The notes: generated from the letters alone by a model not told the origin. Counted from the stretch's first letter, positions 49,301 through 63,020 are shown. The stretch is 64,000 nucleotides of DNA from Paramisgurnus dabryanus (GCF_030506205.2 NC_133347.1:19637538-19701537); one strand, 5' to 3'. Numbers and translations are program-made.

Positions 49301-49870
49301 AATTTTCATTTTCACGTTTAGCTCCACGTCGTTTAAATAGCAAATGCATTTGCGCCTAATTTTGTGCACATGGTTGTTCTGGTCTGAAAATTAGGTGTGT
49401 TCATAGTTGACACGTTACTATTTTGAGGCAACCAAAATAGACTACGCCATTGATCAACTAAAACCAAAAAGTCTAAAGTTAATGGCGCAATATTGTTTTT
49501 GCTATTTAATGAGCGCGTTAGTAATATGCAAAAATATGAAAAATTAAAGGATTAAAATGTAATAGATTATTATTAAATCTCTTGGACATAAATGAGGACC
49601 GATTATGAGACATAAGGCGGCGTAAAGAGCTGCTTCACCTGTAGCCTGGTAAGTAATTAAATGTTTTGCTTTAAACAAATACAAATACTGTATTGCATCT
49701 ATTTTGAAAAGTATTTTTTTAGATGCTACCCCAAAAAAATGAAAATATTGAAAATAAATGAGCATTTTGTGAATTGCAATGTTTACATTTGCATTATTGT
49801 GATAATGATATATTGTGCAGCCATATTGGTGCTTTTCTCATTTTGGATTCTGATTTCACCTTTTTGTATT
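46320..49870. other. Unannotated stretch
   Basis: No gene or clear element. A CA-rich run lies at about 48555-48580. Several overlapping short open frames on both strands at 48500-49050 have no recognisable domains. Confidence 0.35.
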
Positions 49871-49875
49871 GTGTT

Positions 49876-50156
49876 AGGCCCTGTTTCCGCCAAAGCTTTT
49901 TCTCAGCTTAGTGCTTTAGTTGTATGATACTTCCGTTTTGTTTATCAATTGTTGTACGATGCACCAGTTGGTAGGTGTGGCATTTGTCCCACCCCTCCTC
50001 CACTGTGATTGGACAATTAAGTCAAAAGTGAAATTGAAAAGGTGAGCAATTTACCCAGAGTTGAACAATTTCAACTCTCGGCCCTCAGCACTGAGCATAA
50101 ACAAAATTGCTGGCACTCAGCACAGACAATAAAAGCATTTTTTTTTTTTAAACACA
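49876..50156. mobile_element. Possible inverted-repeat DNA element
   Basis: TAGGCCCTGTTTCC at about 49875 is mirrored by AAACACAGTGCCTA ending about 50163. The interior has CTCAGCACTGAGC-like motifs. No target duplication seen, so tentative. Confidence 0.4.
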
Positions 50157-50169
50157 GTGCCTACATTGG

Positions 50170-53100
50170 AAACAAATGGAAATATACACCTGGCTGAAAG
50201 AAAAAACAATTCCTAATGTGCCTAAAAAAATCATAATGACTATAAAAATGTAAGCAAATAATGACCAAATTTTAATACCTTCTTTAGTAGCCAAGGACAC
50301 CAAATGAAACTAACTATTTCCATACATATAAAGTACTGCTTTCTCTTCATAAGCACATACTGTATGCATAAGTCTATTTAATAAAAATCACAGGACTGTA
50401 GGGTAAGGCAGATGCATGTTTTTAGCCCCACACAGTATATTGAAAAATCAGTACTAAATGAGGCTAAATAAGCTTGTGTTGCTTGAGGCTGTGTGTTGGG
50501 ATCAGGGTGGGTAGTTTGGGTAAGGTCTAGTGCCTGTGTGCGTAATGTGCATGTTTGTATAATAATGTGTTTGGGGCTTGTTTGGAGATTATTAGAGTCT
50601 CCTCCTCCACCACGGCAACACTCCTGGTCATCAGAGCTCGGCCCCCGTGATCGCTTATTAACATAATCAGTCGCGCATTAGTTATTCATGCGCGACGCAG
50701 AGGTGCTCAGGGGGTCGCAGGCTCGCTCTGTCTAATAACCTGTGTTAAATATTAAAGAAGAACATGCAGAGGAGAAAGCATTAACATGGCTATCTGCTCC
50801 GGCCCGACCAGGCACTGGCTGCAGGCTTGCCGATGTTTGATTGAGAAGTATCCAAACCGCCCATGGCAGTTTCTAGGAGCTTGTAGCTTTGTAAACTTGC
50901 TCTCAGGCTATGTGTTCAGAGGGGCACAGTATGCACGGCAGGCATGCTAATGCAATGGCTCAGCCTTGTGTGAAGGCAGGCAAGAATCACAGGTAATATT
51001 AGGACATATCGATACTCTGTTACACTGCTAAGGTCATTTAGAAAATGCACAACATATTTACAAGTACACACAAATGCTGGAAGCTGATGCAAAGTGGTTA
51101 GGAGCTTGGGCATGAAAATGTTTGACAGCCTTATGATCAGATAGCCACAAATATTTATTCAGAAATTTATAATACACATACTGGCTATGACCGATTGGCA
51201 CTTGTGGCCATATATAGAAAATAAAAAATAGTGTTTACACATCCTAGCATTCTTTTCGGTCTGGGCCACACATTGAGTGTTGATGTGCAAGTGGGTTTAT
51301 TTTTCCTCGCCTCTGCTCTGGTGGGCAGGTTGATGCAAGGTGCACGCCGTCTGAAAATAAAGACCCTGCTGGGCGTTTAGGAACTCACTGGCCCTGTCCT
51401 TCTGCCCCCAATTCTTGATTAAGGCCAACAAGCAAGCAGGGTTAGCAGAGCGTTAAGGCTGAAACCAGCTAGGGGGATCGAGTGGGGATTTTCTCACTTT
51501 AGGCAAAAAAATACTGTAAATAAGAAAGGAAAGAATAGAAAGTCTGGAGATGGATGATAACATGAAAGAAGAGAAAGTAAAAACGGGAAAAGGAGACTAC
51601 TATAGAGTTTGTACTACGGTTGCCACTGAACCCCGAGGAAGTCATTAGGAGACCAGTGACCTCACTGGTGCAGCCCTCCGATAGGCCACCCGCTGGCATG
51701 ATGTCATACTTCACATGTCAGCCCACATCAGATATCCACATGACCGCTGGGAACTCCAGGAACTCATGTGGAATTCTGCCCCCACCGCACACAATACACC
51801 TGATTATCTCACTGTAGCCTCCAGCTTCACAGATACAATCTACAGCGTTCTCACCACTTGGGAAAAACAAAATGGGCCTATTAGAAGTTAATTCAATCAA
51901 CCTGTCATGTAACCTCTTCAGCAATAGGATTGCAGAATCTCAATGCTTTTGGAGGAAGGGGTGGAAAGACTTTATTTGCTGTTTTTATTGTTTAGCTATA
52001 TGCAGGTTTTATTAGAATTTCATAAAGCAAATCATTTGCTTTTAAAGCTTTTAACAATGGCCACTTTTTAACTGAGTGTGATCAAAACAACACACAGCAT
52101 GAGAATCTATTTATAGCACACACAGCTAAAGAAGAGAGTGGATTGTGCACTGCATTTTAAAATCATCAGAGCTATATTAAAATTGTAAATGCGTGAGCTT
52201 AATTGTAAATTAGATTAACGTTTATACATCTAGCAAACTTCAGTGCATTCTGGGTATAGATGGTTTCATCGGACGCATGGGTTTACGCGTATAGATGAAA
52301 CTTAATTTCCGGTCTCTGTTTAATGGTCTGGCTAGTTGCTAAACTGAACTCTGGAAATAACAAATCGTCGCTGCACTAACGTATGTCCAAAAAAGTTACT
52401 TTTCAGGAAGTGAAAAAACATTGTATTTCAAAAGCAGTTGAATGTAGCGTTGTCATTCTTGGTACGGCATCTTTACATGTAACCATATTCTTGCCAGTGT
52501 AATGATATAATCCACATTCGACCAAAATTGAGTTTAAATGGACATTCAGTACGTGCATATTTTACAGTAACGGTGGTCGATACGCGATCATTAATTAGAA
52601 TGGCCAAGTCGCTTTTCATATTGACAGATGAATACGCTCAGTTTATTAAAATAGCCTACGTCTTAGTTTATTAAATACGCTTAGTTAATTTAATATTAAT
52701 TATAAATGTATTAAATGTCTCTTGCAAACTATGAAGGGATAGTGAATCAATACACTGACATGGTAATGCTAGACAGATACTTTGTTTGCACAATCCTACC
52801 GTAATTTTGTAATTCCTAGACGTACGTCTGGCATCAGGGGGGAAACGTTTACCTTGTTGAAGAAAAGTCATTGTCTCACCAGGCTATGTTTATTCGGCCA
52901 TCCAGTGGTGAGCTTGGATTAAACTTCGAGACTGGCGAGATGCTTCCACAGGGTGGGAGATACGTGGCGTGATTGACAGCTTTGACACCAAATAATATAT
53001 GTGAAAATCAGATGACATGATTTCACAACTTTTCATTGGCAATTTAGATATGTGAAGCATGTATACAGAAATGAACCTGGACATTCAATCCGTCGAAAAA

Positions 53101-53460
53101 TCAAAAAATCGGCAAAATGGACATACGTGGTTTTCATCGGACAGCGACGAAATGTATACATTATGTAGTACACATTTTACCCAGTAATGTTAGCTCAGTG
53201 TAATTTTCGCTTTCGATTTGAACTAATGTAATCTGCTTGTTGTTAATTTTGCTTGTTATCAGAAATAAACTACTCTAAAAGCACTTTGTTGTTATTCATT
53301 CTTTGTGGAAGTTTACCGGAAGTTAAGTTTGTTCCACGAATGCTGTTTGTTTATGTTGTTATTGCTCAAATTGTCTATGGTAAATGTTTTTTATCAGTAT
53401 TTGTGTGTTTCCGAAAGGAACCAATTGCCTAATGCAATCATCTACCAATTGATCTACAAT
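50170..53460. other. Unannotated; contains a CpG-rich hairpin block
   Basis: No gene recognised. The 50560-50800 block is balanced in composition and holds a 9-bp perfect stem (50670-50678 with 50688-50696). The rest is AT-rich. Confidence 0.35.
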
Positions 53461-53467
53461 AGCAGAA

Positions 53468-53880
53468 AGGGGACATTTTAAAAAACTTTTTTAAGATGTA
53501 AAATAAATCTTTGGTGTCCTCAAAGTACATATGTGAAGTTTTAGCTCAAAATACCACATACACAATTTATTATTTCATATTTAAATTGCCACTTTGTAGG
53601 TGTGAGCAAAAATATGCAGTTTTTGGGTGTGTTCTTATAAATGCAAATGAGCTGATCTCTGCACTAAATGGCAGTGCAATGGTTCGATAGTGCAGGTTAA
53701 TGGGCGGTATTATCCCCTTCTGACATCACAAGGGGAGACAAATTTCAATGACCTATTTTTTCACTTACTTGCATAGAATGGTTTACCAAAACTAAGTTAC
53801 TGGGTTGTTCTTTTTCACATTTTCTAGGTGGATAAAACCACTTGGGACCCAATTATAGCACTTAAACACGGAAAAAGTCA
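53468..53880. mobile_element. Right-truncated copy of the 25152-25542 MITE
   Basis: It starts AGGGGACAT and shares long stretches with 25152-25542 (AAGTTTTAGCTCAAAATAC, GGTATTATCCCCTTCTGACA). It stops after CTTAAACACGGAAAA without the right tip. Confidence 0.75.
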
Positions 53881-53889
53881 AAATTTCCG

Positions 53890-56030
53890 AAAAAGAAAAA
53901 AGTATATCAATTAATTTTTTTACATTTTATATTGTTTGTATATTGTTTATATTGTTTACCACCTGGGGAAAATCGAGGTACAACTGCTGAGAAATCCACC
54001 AGCCTAGCTTATTACCGGAATTCCTATTTCTGAGAATGAGACAATTAGGCAAAACTTGTAGGATTAATCACATCCAGAGTATGTTTTTAGGATATCACCG
54101 CAAGACAATGGTGAGCACAGTGGCTGGTTGAGCAAGGGGAAAAAGTGCAGGGGAGAAGAAAGTCCTCATTAACAACAGTGGCTTCGCAAATTGAACGGAT
54201 GCACAATTCATCACGTCCTTTCTCCCCAGCCGGTAGAGGCAGGAAGGCCAACCGAACCAACTAATGACCTGGAAATAGTTCCTCTAGGCTTCCTGTAATG
54301 ATGCGACTGCTTGGGATTTCTTTTTTAATTTGGTCCTTAAGAAAATAACAATCCTCCGTGGCAAGTGCTCATTATGAGCCGGTTGTCGTGGGTGACCATT
54401 AGGAAGTGAAAATAACCTTGCTCGTTTACGGCCAGCAAAAACACTTAAGTTGGAAGACCCCGAGGCCAGGCATGTGTGTAAAGGATGAAATGTCCGAAAA
54501 TAACTGCGCTTTTTCAGTGGTATAACCTGCCATTGTGATTTGAGTGGAAAGAATGAATGCGTATATCAAGTTCGCCTCAAACTTTAAATGATTCCAGCGG
54601 GCATTATAAGGAAATGTTGCTCTGTGTGACAGAATATAGATATTTGGTCATTTAAAGTTGTAACATGTTTACTCGCATGTTCGAGGTCCTGTAGGAACTT
54701 AGGTTATAAATGTAATTACAAATGTTTGTATGATTTTCCTCGGATAATTTTAATATAATCCAGTCATACTGTAAACACCAGAAGAAAATATTTATGTTCT
54801 GTTTATATTCTGTTTTACCACAAAATCTGCATTTTCAGAAATTGTACTATTCTATAATATAGGCGAATAGGCTAATTCTCTTTGGGGTCTATTTGGCCTC
54901 AGCAATAATATAGCATAGAAAACACAATAAAACAAATCCAAATAGACAATAACAATTATACTGCTATAGTGTACTCCAATCAGAATGCAATGCACTGAAA
55001 TCACATCACTTGACATTACGGTAGCAACCATAATGTCAGTTATGAGATTTCAGTGCCTTTGCATTCTGCTACATATTAAAATGATCTACGTAGCATTTAA
55101 GAAAAGCAATGTATCCTGTCATGGAATCATCAATATAGAAATAATCACCATAATAATCTCTAAAGTAATAAAGAATATAGCCAACTAATAATTCACAAGC
55201 AATATACTAAACCCCAAGTGGCTGCATGAAAAACCCATTGATGGGGTGGGCAGTGTATTGTGCTGTTTAAAATGAAGGACTGGTGTGTACGGGAGCACTG
55301 AGGCATGGTGAGCACAGTGATGCGTTTCTCCAGGCACTCTTCATACCCATGGGTTTGCTAATCCAATCTCATGCCATCTCACACAAACTCACAACAGTTA
55401 CAGGCCACGAGGACTCCAATACATGAAAATGTGCATGCAATTCAAACCTGAAACCAAAACATCCACACACACACAATATGAACTTTAATTCACAATGCCT
55501 ATGCTGCATTATATGACCCATCATATGCCACAAAAATGTGCATTTCCTGTCATATAACTATATTAACACATAAGCCAAAATAGAAAAGTAAACAGAAAAG
55601 CAAAGTTTCACTCACGCAAACATTATTGTTATGTGTGACTTTGCTGGCGTTCATAACTGAAGTGTAATCCAGTGAATCACTTCGCTTTTTTCTTCTGTCA
55701 GCAATATATTGTAGTTTTAGGTGGCCTGAAACTTGTACAACCCTGCTTATGAAGCAACTACATTTCCCATCATGCTTACATACAGTTTTCCTTAAGTTCA
55801 TCATGCGCATGACATTAAGTTACTTACAAATATTTCTTTTGGATATATCATAACACGGTTATCTGTTGCGCATCATTTTATGCTTGTTTTCAACAACATA
55901 AAGTTAAATTAATTAATTAATTACTATAGTTATGAATTAATTGTCAACAACAAAAAATCGGCATGTACAGTATACATTTTGTTGTTATTTGCTTTATCTG
56001 AAGTGAGTGTGATTCTCCATCAGTGATGTC
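53890..56030. other. Unannotated; candidate conserved block
   Basis: No gene or repeat recognised. About 54090-54480 is repeat-free and balanced in composition, a candidate conserved non-coding block. Confidence 0.35.
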
Positions 56031-56037
56031 ATTTTAA

Positions 56038-56200
56038 AGTAACAGTTCACCCAAATATTAAAATTTGTGATTTACTGTACTTATCCTTATGTCATCCCAG
56101 ATGTATATGACTTTATTTCTTTAGCTGAACACAAACAATATATTAAAAAGCTTTCATCTTCTTCTTAATTATATGTGGGTCAACATATGGCAAAGCTCCA
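56038..56200. repeat. Left end of a TTAA-type MITE
   Basis: AGTAACAGTTCACCCAAATA follows TTAA at 56034-56037, with TTATGTCATCCCAGATG further in. This is the common cyprinid AGTTCACCC element; the right end is not found. Confidence 0.55.
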
Positions 56201-56821
56201 GAAAGCAGACACATTAATTCAAATGAGTTAATATATGTCTTCCAAACGTTTGTGAGAGAAAAATGTGTATTTTAGAATTATTTAGCGATCAATATGTCAT
56301 ATATCCATGGCAACACAGAGATCAGCGTGGTACGTTTAAATATTTTGAAAACATTGAATCTCATTGGCTTTCGTGTGTCTTGACAAGCTGTCATATGTGT
56401 GTTTTATCCTGTTTTAATATATTCAATAATATATATTGCATTTTGAAGCTTCACCCTATTGACCTTTTAAATCCCAGGTGCACACTAATTTTGTACTTAA
56501 TATACTAAAAATGCATCTTTAGTACTTCTTAAGATGTTCTTAAGATTACCTTAGTGTATCTATTTGTGCTATTTTTAAACACCATGAATATGAACTAATA
56601 TCCACTTTTAACATTCTATCTCTGTCTTAAAAAATTATTTAGTTAACACTTGTTTTAAACTTGAACTCAACTTTCATACAAAGATAGGTTCAAGTTTACT
56701 TCAAGTGGTACCTTAATACATTTTTTAAAATCAATTTTTAGCACATCGTAGTTCATATTTATCATATTTGTCTCAAAATTGCACAGTGAAGTACACTTAG
56801 ATGTTCGTAAAATTATCTTAA

Positions 56822-57278
56822 AGTCGCAATGAAAAGTAAAATAAAAAACTGTAATTTGTTTTGTAATATTGTGTTTTTTTTTTTTTTACAAATGATTTAT
56901 ATGTGAGCTTCATACATTTTTTAAATTCATGTGCCCTCATAATCTTTAAAGTGCGTTTTGCAGGTAAAATTTTTCCACGAATTTGGGCAATTTGCTTGTT
57001 GATAATAAACATTTAAATTGTTATCCATTGTATTTTATGTTGTTGGTTATCATAAAACGGAATAAAAAACGAAAAAGTACAGCGGTTTGCAAGGATTCTC
57101 CTTTCCCCCTCAACGCACTGCATGACGTCACGTTGGGGAGAGAATTTGCCTTAAGAGCATTGAGAGTGACTAGAGAGATGAGTAAAGTACAATATTCAGA
57201 TTATATCAATGCAAATTATAGATAAATACATAGATATAGATAGACTAGATAGATAGACTAGATAGACAGAACGACAGA

Positions 57279-57342
<64 letters not shown>

Positions 57343-58746
57343 TAGATGGGCTAGTATAGAGAGATAGGCAGAAAGCCAGATAGCCTTAGCATAACTTCGT
57401 GTAGAAAGTAAACAAACAATTAACATACTCGTGCATGCTGGTTTGAGGGGGACCATAATCCTGCTGAAATGGGTGTATGCGATCTTCAGCACAAACGAAT
57501 TCAGGCAGCATGACTCAAATCCTGGAAGCTGAGTGAGGCGTCACGTCGTCACATCTGGTCGCGAGGTAAGAGCCTCGAACACCGATCAAAACGCACACAT
57601 TTCCCTACAGCCAGTAGCGGAGTTTCAGTCGGGAGAGTCGGGACTTTCCCGGTTGGCCGGTCTGATAATAGTTATACATTGGGAGTTATATTAGCAACAC
57701 CGTCTGTCGGTCTGATGTGCGGCCAGTTCCCGCAGCCCGCTGGTCAAACTATGCAGCCTCTCTGCTCAACAAATATAAAAGTGCTCAACCCGTTCGGCCG
57801 GTCCAATCATGTCCAGGATTTATAAAAATACGGGGATCAGTGATTGGTTTCTAGCCTGTCATCCTTTGATGTAAAAAGCCGCCGAACGCCTGTTTATTGC
57901 AGTATGCGGTTGGATTCAAGCCCGCTGCAGCTGCTGACCGCTGCTTCTGTGTATAAAATGATCGTGTGATTCGTTATGATCGCATAAACAATATAACAAA
58001 ACTTCCTTTTATTTCACATAAAAATATATTTTAGATATTATATGATAGACTAGTAAGTGTGGATTAAGGATGTTTAAAACTCTCTAGCCTGGTGGTCAGG
58101 ACATGAATGGATTGAATCAGCAGATTTGCAAAGTTTTATTTATCTCCACATATATCATAAATAATAATTAGCAGGGTAACTTTGCAGTATACCACATTAT
58201 ATATTTCCTATTATGTATATATGATTTCCATATTATAAACGTAAGTATTAATAAAACGGCAATAAATGTCTCATCTATTTCTATGGCTCTGGCTGAGGCT
58301 TTCATCTACTTCTACCCAACGTGACGTCATCGCCGAATTGCTTAAAAAAACCGTTAATACCAAAAACATTAAAAAAAGGGTCTTTAAGACCTTTTTTGAG
58401 ACATTTTAAAAATGATATACATATCTTGAGTGATTTATGTACCCATTAATCAACAGTGGTGGTTAACCTGCAACACGCCCTTTAATCAAAAATGCAAATC
58501 TCCTCCCCTCCTAAAAACGATTTCTCTTTACTTCCGGTCAAAATGTATGGCAGGAGGGCAGGGTCCGGGAGAATATCGCTGTGATTAGCAATTAGCAACA
58601 CGACCCAACTTTAAATGATCCAATCAGATCTCGATGGACAAATTCAAATCCAGCCCTGCCTTAATTCATTTCAGAGGCCGGTTTTACTCGGATACACGTC
58701 ACCACGGGGAAAATTAGGCAATTGATACTTCCGTTTCATGGTGACT
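56822..58746. mobile_element. TTAA-flanked element, 1.9 kb, inserted in the CCAGGTG MITE
   Basis: AGTCGCAATGAAAAG at the left end is mirrored by a right end reading CGTTTCATGGTGACT, with TTAA at 56818-56821 and 58747-58750. It contains a GATA/GACA microsatellite and a GC-richer block (57470-57960) without a usable reading frame. The terminal match is imperfect (about 12 of 15). Confidence 0.6.
57215..57350. repeat. (GATA/GACA)n microsatellite
   Basis: Interrupted GATA and GACA units. Confidence 0.93.
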
Positions 58747-58932
58747 TTAAGAAGTACTAAAGAAGATTTTTTTTGTATATTAAGTACAAAATTAGTGCAC
58801 AAAAATAGAGCACTTTAAGTACATTTGGAAGTGTACTATTTTTTCACCTGGAATTATTCTGTTTGGAATGCACCATAACATAACTGGATAACCGTCACAT
58901 CCAGACATATGTCAGTGGCAGCCATATCAGCC

Positions 58933-59306
58933 AGGGGTGCGTTTCCCAAAAGCATCGTTAGCCAACTACGGTCGCAAGTTCCATCGTTTCAACATAGTTC
59001 AAAGATGGTTTCCCGAAACCATTGTTCCAGCGTACAATCGCAAACTGCATCGCAAAGTTCTTCACCTGTCATTGGAAGCATTGAATATCTTGAAAATAAA
59101 CAACAGATAACTAAATCACGATAACAAAATCAGTCTTGCAATATATGTTATTTACAGCAATAAACTGACATTAAATCGATTTGCACAGATTAATTATAAA
59201 CGATGCTTTCGGGAAACAGTCATGACAAGCTAGTTCGTTTCTCCAACTATGCATCGTACTATGTTGGTTCAGCAGCGAGTTACGTCGTTGTTCGGAAAAC
59301 GCACCT
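58933..59306. mobile_element. Inverted-repeat MITE (374 bp)
   Basis: AGGGGTGCGTTTCCCAAAAG at the left is mirrored by GGAAAACGCACCT at the right. Internal mirrored pieces include AAGCATCGTT and AACGATGCTT. No clear target duplication. Confidence 0.65.
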
Positions 59307-59448
59307 AAGTGCAACATCAAAAAATATTGACCCTGCATCCGAAATCTCATACTCTGACACTACGTACTTTATTCAGGCCAAGATTGCGTAATCACAATAA
59401 TAAAAGCAAGGATTTCAGTCTCAGAATACACAGCTCAGTGGTGTAATG

Positions 59449-59903
59449 CAGGGCTTCTCAAACTATTCCAAAAAAAATCTTGAAATAAGATTTCCGTTTT
59501 CTTATACACTTAATTCAAGCTACATTTTCTCACCCCATTGGCAGATATCTTTGCTTGTTATAAGCACAAATTCACTTAAATTGTATATTTTTTTTGTCTA
59601 AAAACTAGACTTATTTTCTCATGTCATTTTACTCATCAAGAAAATACATCTTTATTTAAGAATTTTTAGATATTTCTACTGAAAACAAGACAAAAATACT
59701 AAGTTAGAAAGTCATTTTTTACAGTGTAAAAGCTTTGATAAAGTCAACAGTATAACAAACCTGGCATAGTTCGTATGTTCCCCATAAGCAAATATGCCCT
59801 TTTTAATAATACAGCACAATTGTGTAATTCATAACACATTTTTTGTGGACCCCGAGCTAGGGATCATGGACCACCAGGGGTCCCCAGACCCCGAGAACCC
59901 CTG
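59449..59903. mobile_element. hAT-like element with 8-bp target duplication
   Basis: CAGGGCTTCTCAAAC at the left and GAGAACCCCTG at the right are hAT-type ends. The flanks GTGTAATG (59441-59448) and GTGTAATA (59904-59911) match at 7 of 8. Part of another MITE lies inside (59470-59728). Confidence 0.72.
59470..59728. mobile_element. Partial copy of the 22665 MITE
   Basis: It shares CTCACCCCATTGGCAGAT and TTTAAGAATTTTTAGATATT with 22870-23040. It keeps the right tip (CATTTTTTACAGTG) that the first copy lacks; its left part is missing. Confidence 0.75.
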
Positions 59904-59911
59904 GTGTAATA

Positions 59912-62397
59912 GTTACCAAGTGCCAAAACGTGCAAAATGGTAACACAGATTTAATATTACGATAAAGAAAAATAAATCAAAACATGTAAAAATCGACCGC
60001 TTGTCATAAAATCCTAAAGTGACCTCTCTCATTATTCCAGGCTTTAAAACACTGCCATAGTCTGGTCCCCACAAAATTGAGTGTTGGTTGTTCATTAGTC
60101 TTTATTTTTTTTTTTCCATTTCCTGTTTATCATTTCTTCCACATTCCGGTCTGGCTTTTCAAGCACTTTGTAATGCTAAGCGATGCCTGCCATACATTAA
60201 ATAAAAAACCTTAATGCACCGCCGTTACTTATACAAGCAGTAAACATAATAAAATCAAAACGTACAGACACTATATTGTGAGAGCTCTCTATTTCAGTCA
60301 TTGATCTGACCCTGTCCCCTCTTATCATAAAACATGTCCATAGTGTCTCCGTCAACAGCTTCCTCCTTAATGTGATATCTCTCTGATTACTGCATCCACT
60401 CCCCGGCCCTCCCTCCAGCCCTTTAATGCACACAGCACTTTCAAAAAGCATTTGTTTCTCTCAAGATCAAAATAACACCAGGCCTACCGTGGGGAAAGAG
60501 GCATTATGCTTCCTTTTTTTAAAGGTGCTCTCCGGGGACCGACATTGATTCATTAATGAATGGAAGTGGGCAGACAAAATGGATCTCTTCCCCATCTCAG
60601 ATATGTTTGCACGCTTCCCCTTTAACATGGTCCCTCGTAGCATTGCATTGCATGTGATTACACAGCGGGAAGAGGGAGATGTTTGCATCTTTATAAAATA
60701 TTCATCGCCAGGGCTGGAAGGGTTGCCTGCGTGCATCAACCCACACGGAGAGGAGGATTAAGGCAAAGATACTGTGAAGGATATTGTTTTGTTCAATCAC
60801 ATGACCCTTGAAACATTGGAAATGATAAAATGTATTTATTTACTCATAGGTGGGGGTGGACAATATGCCTGTGCCTGCGGGGTTGACTTTATTTACAATT
60901 AAAAATGTTACCGTTCAGTGGATTACTAAGAATTAGCATGCATGAAAACATGTGAAACATGGAAACTCTTTTTATAGGATGATATTTTTATGGTTAAACA
61001 TATTTAAGCACATCATTTGGTAAAAACAGACATCATCATTAATTCATTCAAACATGTCTTAATGTGTCTTTATTGATGTGTTAATTATGATGAGTATTTA
61101 AATGTGAAACATAATCAAATTAATTGCATGTTTCCAAATGATGTCCATAATTAAAATAAATGAGAATTATAATATTTGGCAAAGATATCACTGCTTTGTT
61201 TATATTTAAGACATTAAAATGGAAGATTAAATTGAACAATTCCTAAAAAAAGACTTTTAACTCATAAAAACAAATTCAGTGTCATACCTTGATTCTCCAT
61301 GAGGTTTGTTTCGTTTTCTGAGAAATTCAACATATACTTATATCTAGTATAAAATTATTTGTGTCTCAGTCATTTTTCACAATGAATAATGAAAAATACC
61401 TTTGTTCCACATTTGTCTGTTTTAATATTTGTTTTAAGGACATGCCAGTAGATGTCACTGTTCCGATAACAGCAGAACATCAAGTTTTACTGTACACAGA
61501 TCTTTTGTGTGGTAAATAATATTGTGATGATGTAAATATTTAAGTTTTACAAAACGTACTTGCATTGATGTAAATAACCCGACTGATCATTTAAAACATT
61601 GCTTTGTAAATCATGATTAAAGACTTAAGCAGATCGGCATCTTACGCCATTGTGGCCTCTCTGGACAATTTCACATTATCTTGACAATCTCTAAATGAAG
61701 CACTTGACAGCTAACCCTGCTATCACTGCATATTCTTACCTTTGACAGTGAGGAGTGGGTGAGTTGATGGAGGGAGAAAAAGAAAGCAAGGCAGAGAAGC
61801 TTGTCAGTGGAATAATACTGCTGCCTTGGTATCTTCTAAATTGACTGGGTGACAAACATGTCTGTCAAAGCTGTGCCAATATAGTTTAGGGCCTCTCGTG
61901 ATGGGGCACACACCCAATGACAGAAACAGGTCATTTCCACCGCCTGGCCACATAAATCCACAGTCTGGCCCTTGTCCTACTGCTGAGCCTGCAGAAGACA
62001 TGTTTACAATGAACATGCATGCAGAAAGACAATGTTTAGAAACTACTGCGTCACTAAGAATACACACGCTGGGACTTGTAGATGGAAACAGGAAGTGGTG
62101 AAAACTGTTGGGCATGAAATGCACTTATTGTCATTTACAGACGTCTGTCATGACCTTTAAACTTAATTCAACAGACAAATACTGTATATAATATTTATGC
62201 AGACGTATGTAGTATAGTGTGGAGACTGGGGCTAGTTGTCACAAAGGCTAATCATAACAAGTGACAGAATGGGGCAAGTTGTCACACAACAATTTACAAA
62301 TTACAATAGTATTACATAAAACAAATTGTCGACCCTTATATTTAAATGGCAGGTTTGATTGCGACAACTTACACCATAAACAGTATGCTACAACATT
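59912..62397. other. Unannotated; candidate conserved block
   Basis: No gene or repeat recognised. About 60280-60770 is repeat-free with octamer- and homeodomain-like words and could be conserved non-coding DNA. Confidence 0.35.
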
Positions 62398-62405
62398 GTG
62401 TATAG

Positions 62406-62793
62406 CCGAGGTCTTAAACCTTTTTTAGTCCAAGGACCCCTTTCTGGATAGAGAGAAGAACCAAGAACCCACAGTACTTTATTTATTTATTTATTTTTGT
62501 TATGATGGTTACATTACAAATATATAAAAAAAAAAAAATTTGTATACATAGATACATACTGTTAACATACTTTATATTTGCATTTAAAATTATATTTAAA
62601 ATGATTACATTTTAGTGAACCTTTCTTTTAGTAAAGTTTTATAATATTTGTGTTATTAGCCTATTAATGCATTTTTGTTTAATGCCTAATTTCACCCCCC
62701 CTCCCAAAAAATAAATAAATAATAATTCAAATAATATTTGGGGGGACCCCCAGTAAAACCACCACAGACCCTCAAGGGCCCCAGACCCCTGTA
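62406..62793. mobile_element. hAT-like element, first of a pair
   Basis: The left end CCGAGGTCTTAAACC and right end CAGACCCCTGTA are diverged hAT-type ends. GTGTATAG flanks both sides exactly (62398-62405 and 62794-62801). It contains a TTTA-rich run and no transposase. Confidence 0.7.
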
Positions 62794-62801
62794 GTGTATA
62801 G

Positions 62802-63020
62802 CAATGGTTCTCGAACCGGGGGCCGGGGCCAGGGGGACCCAGTTTTATGACATTTTAAGCCCACTATCCAACATCACAAATTTAATATGTTTTGTTTAAT
62901 TAATATGTTACATTTTATAACTGTTTTTGTCCTAAATTTTCTTTCGGGGGGGGGGGGGGGCGAAGGAATGCACCGTACACAAGGGGGGTCACACACGCAG
63001 AAAACGTTTGAGAACCACTG
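62802..63020. mobile_element. hAT-like MITE, second of a pair (219 bp)
   Basis: CAATGGTTCTCGAACC and CGTTTGAGAACCACTG are matching hAT-type ends. The flanks are GTGTATAG (62794-62801) and GTGTATAC (63021-63028). A G run of about 15 lies near 62946. Confidence 0.82.

Larger units (their letters stand above)
56474..58851. mobile_element. MITE with CCAGGTG ends, split by a TTAA element
   Basis: CCAGGTGCACACTAATTTTG at 56474 is mirrored at the right (ACAAAATTAGTGCAC... CACCTGG ending 58851). Its own sequence totals about 450 bp, in two pieces (to 56821 and from 58747). Confidence 0.7.
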
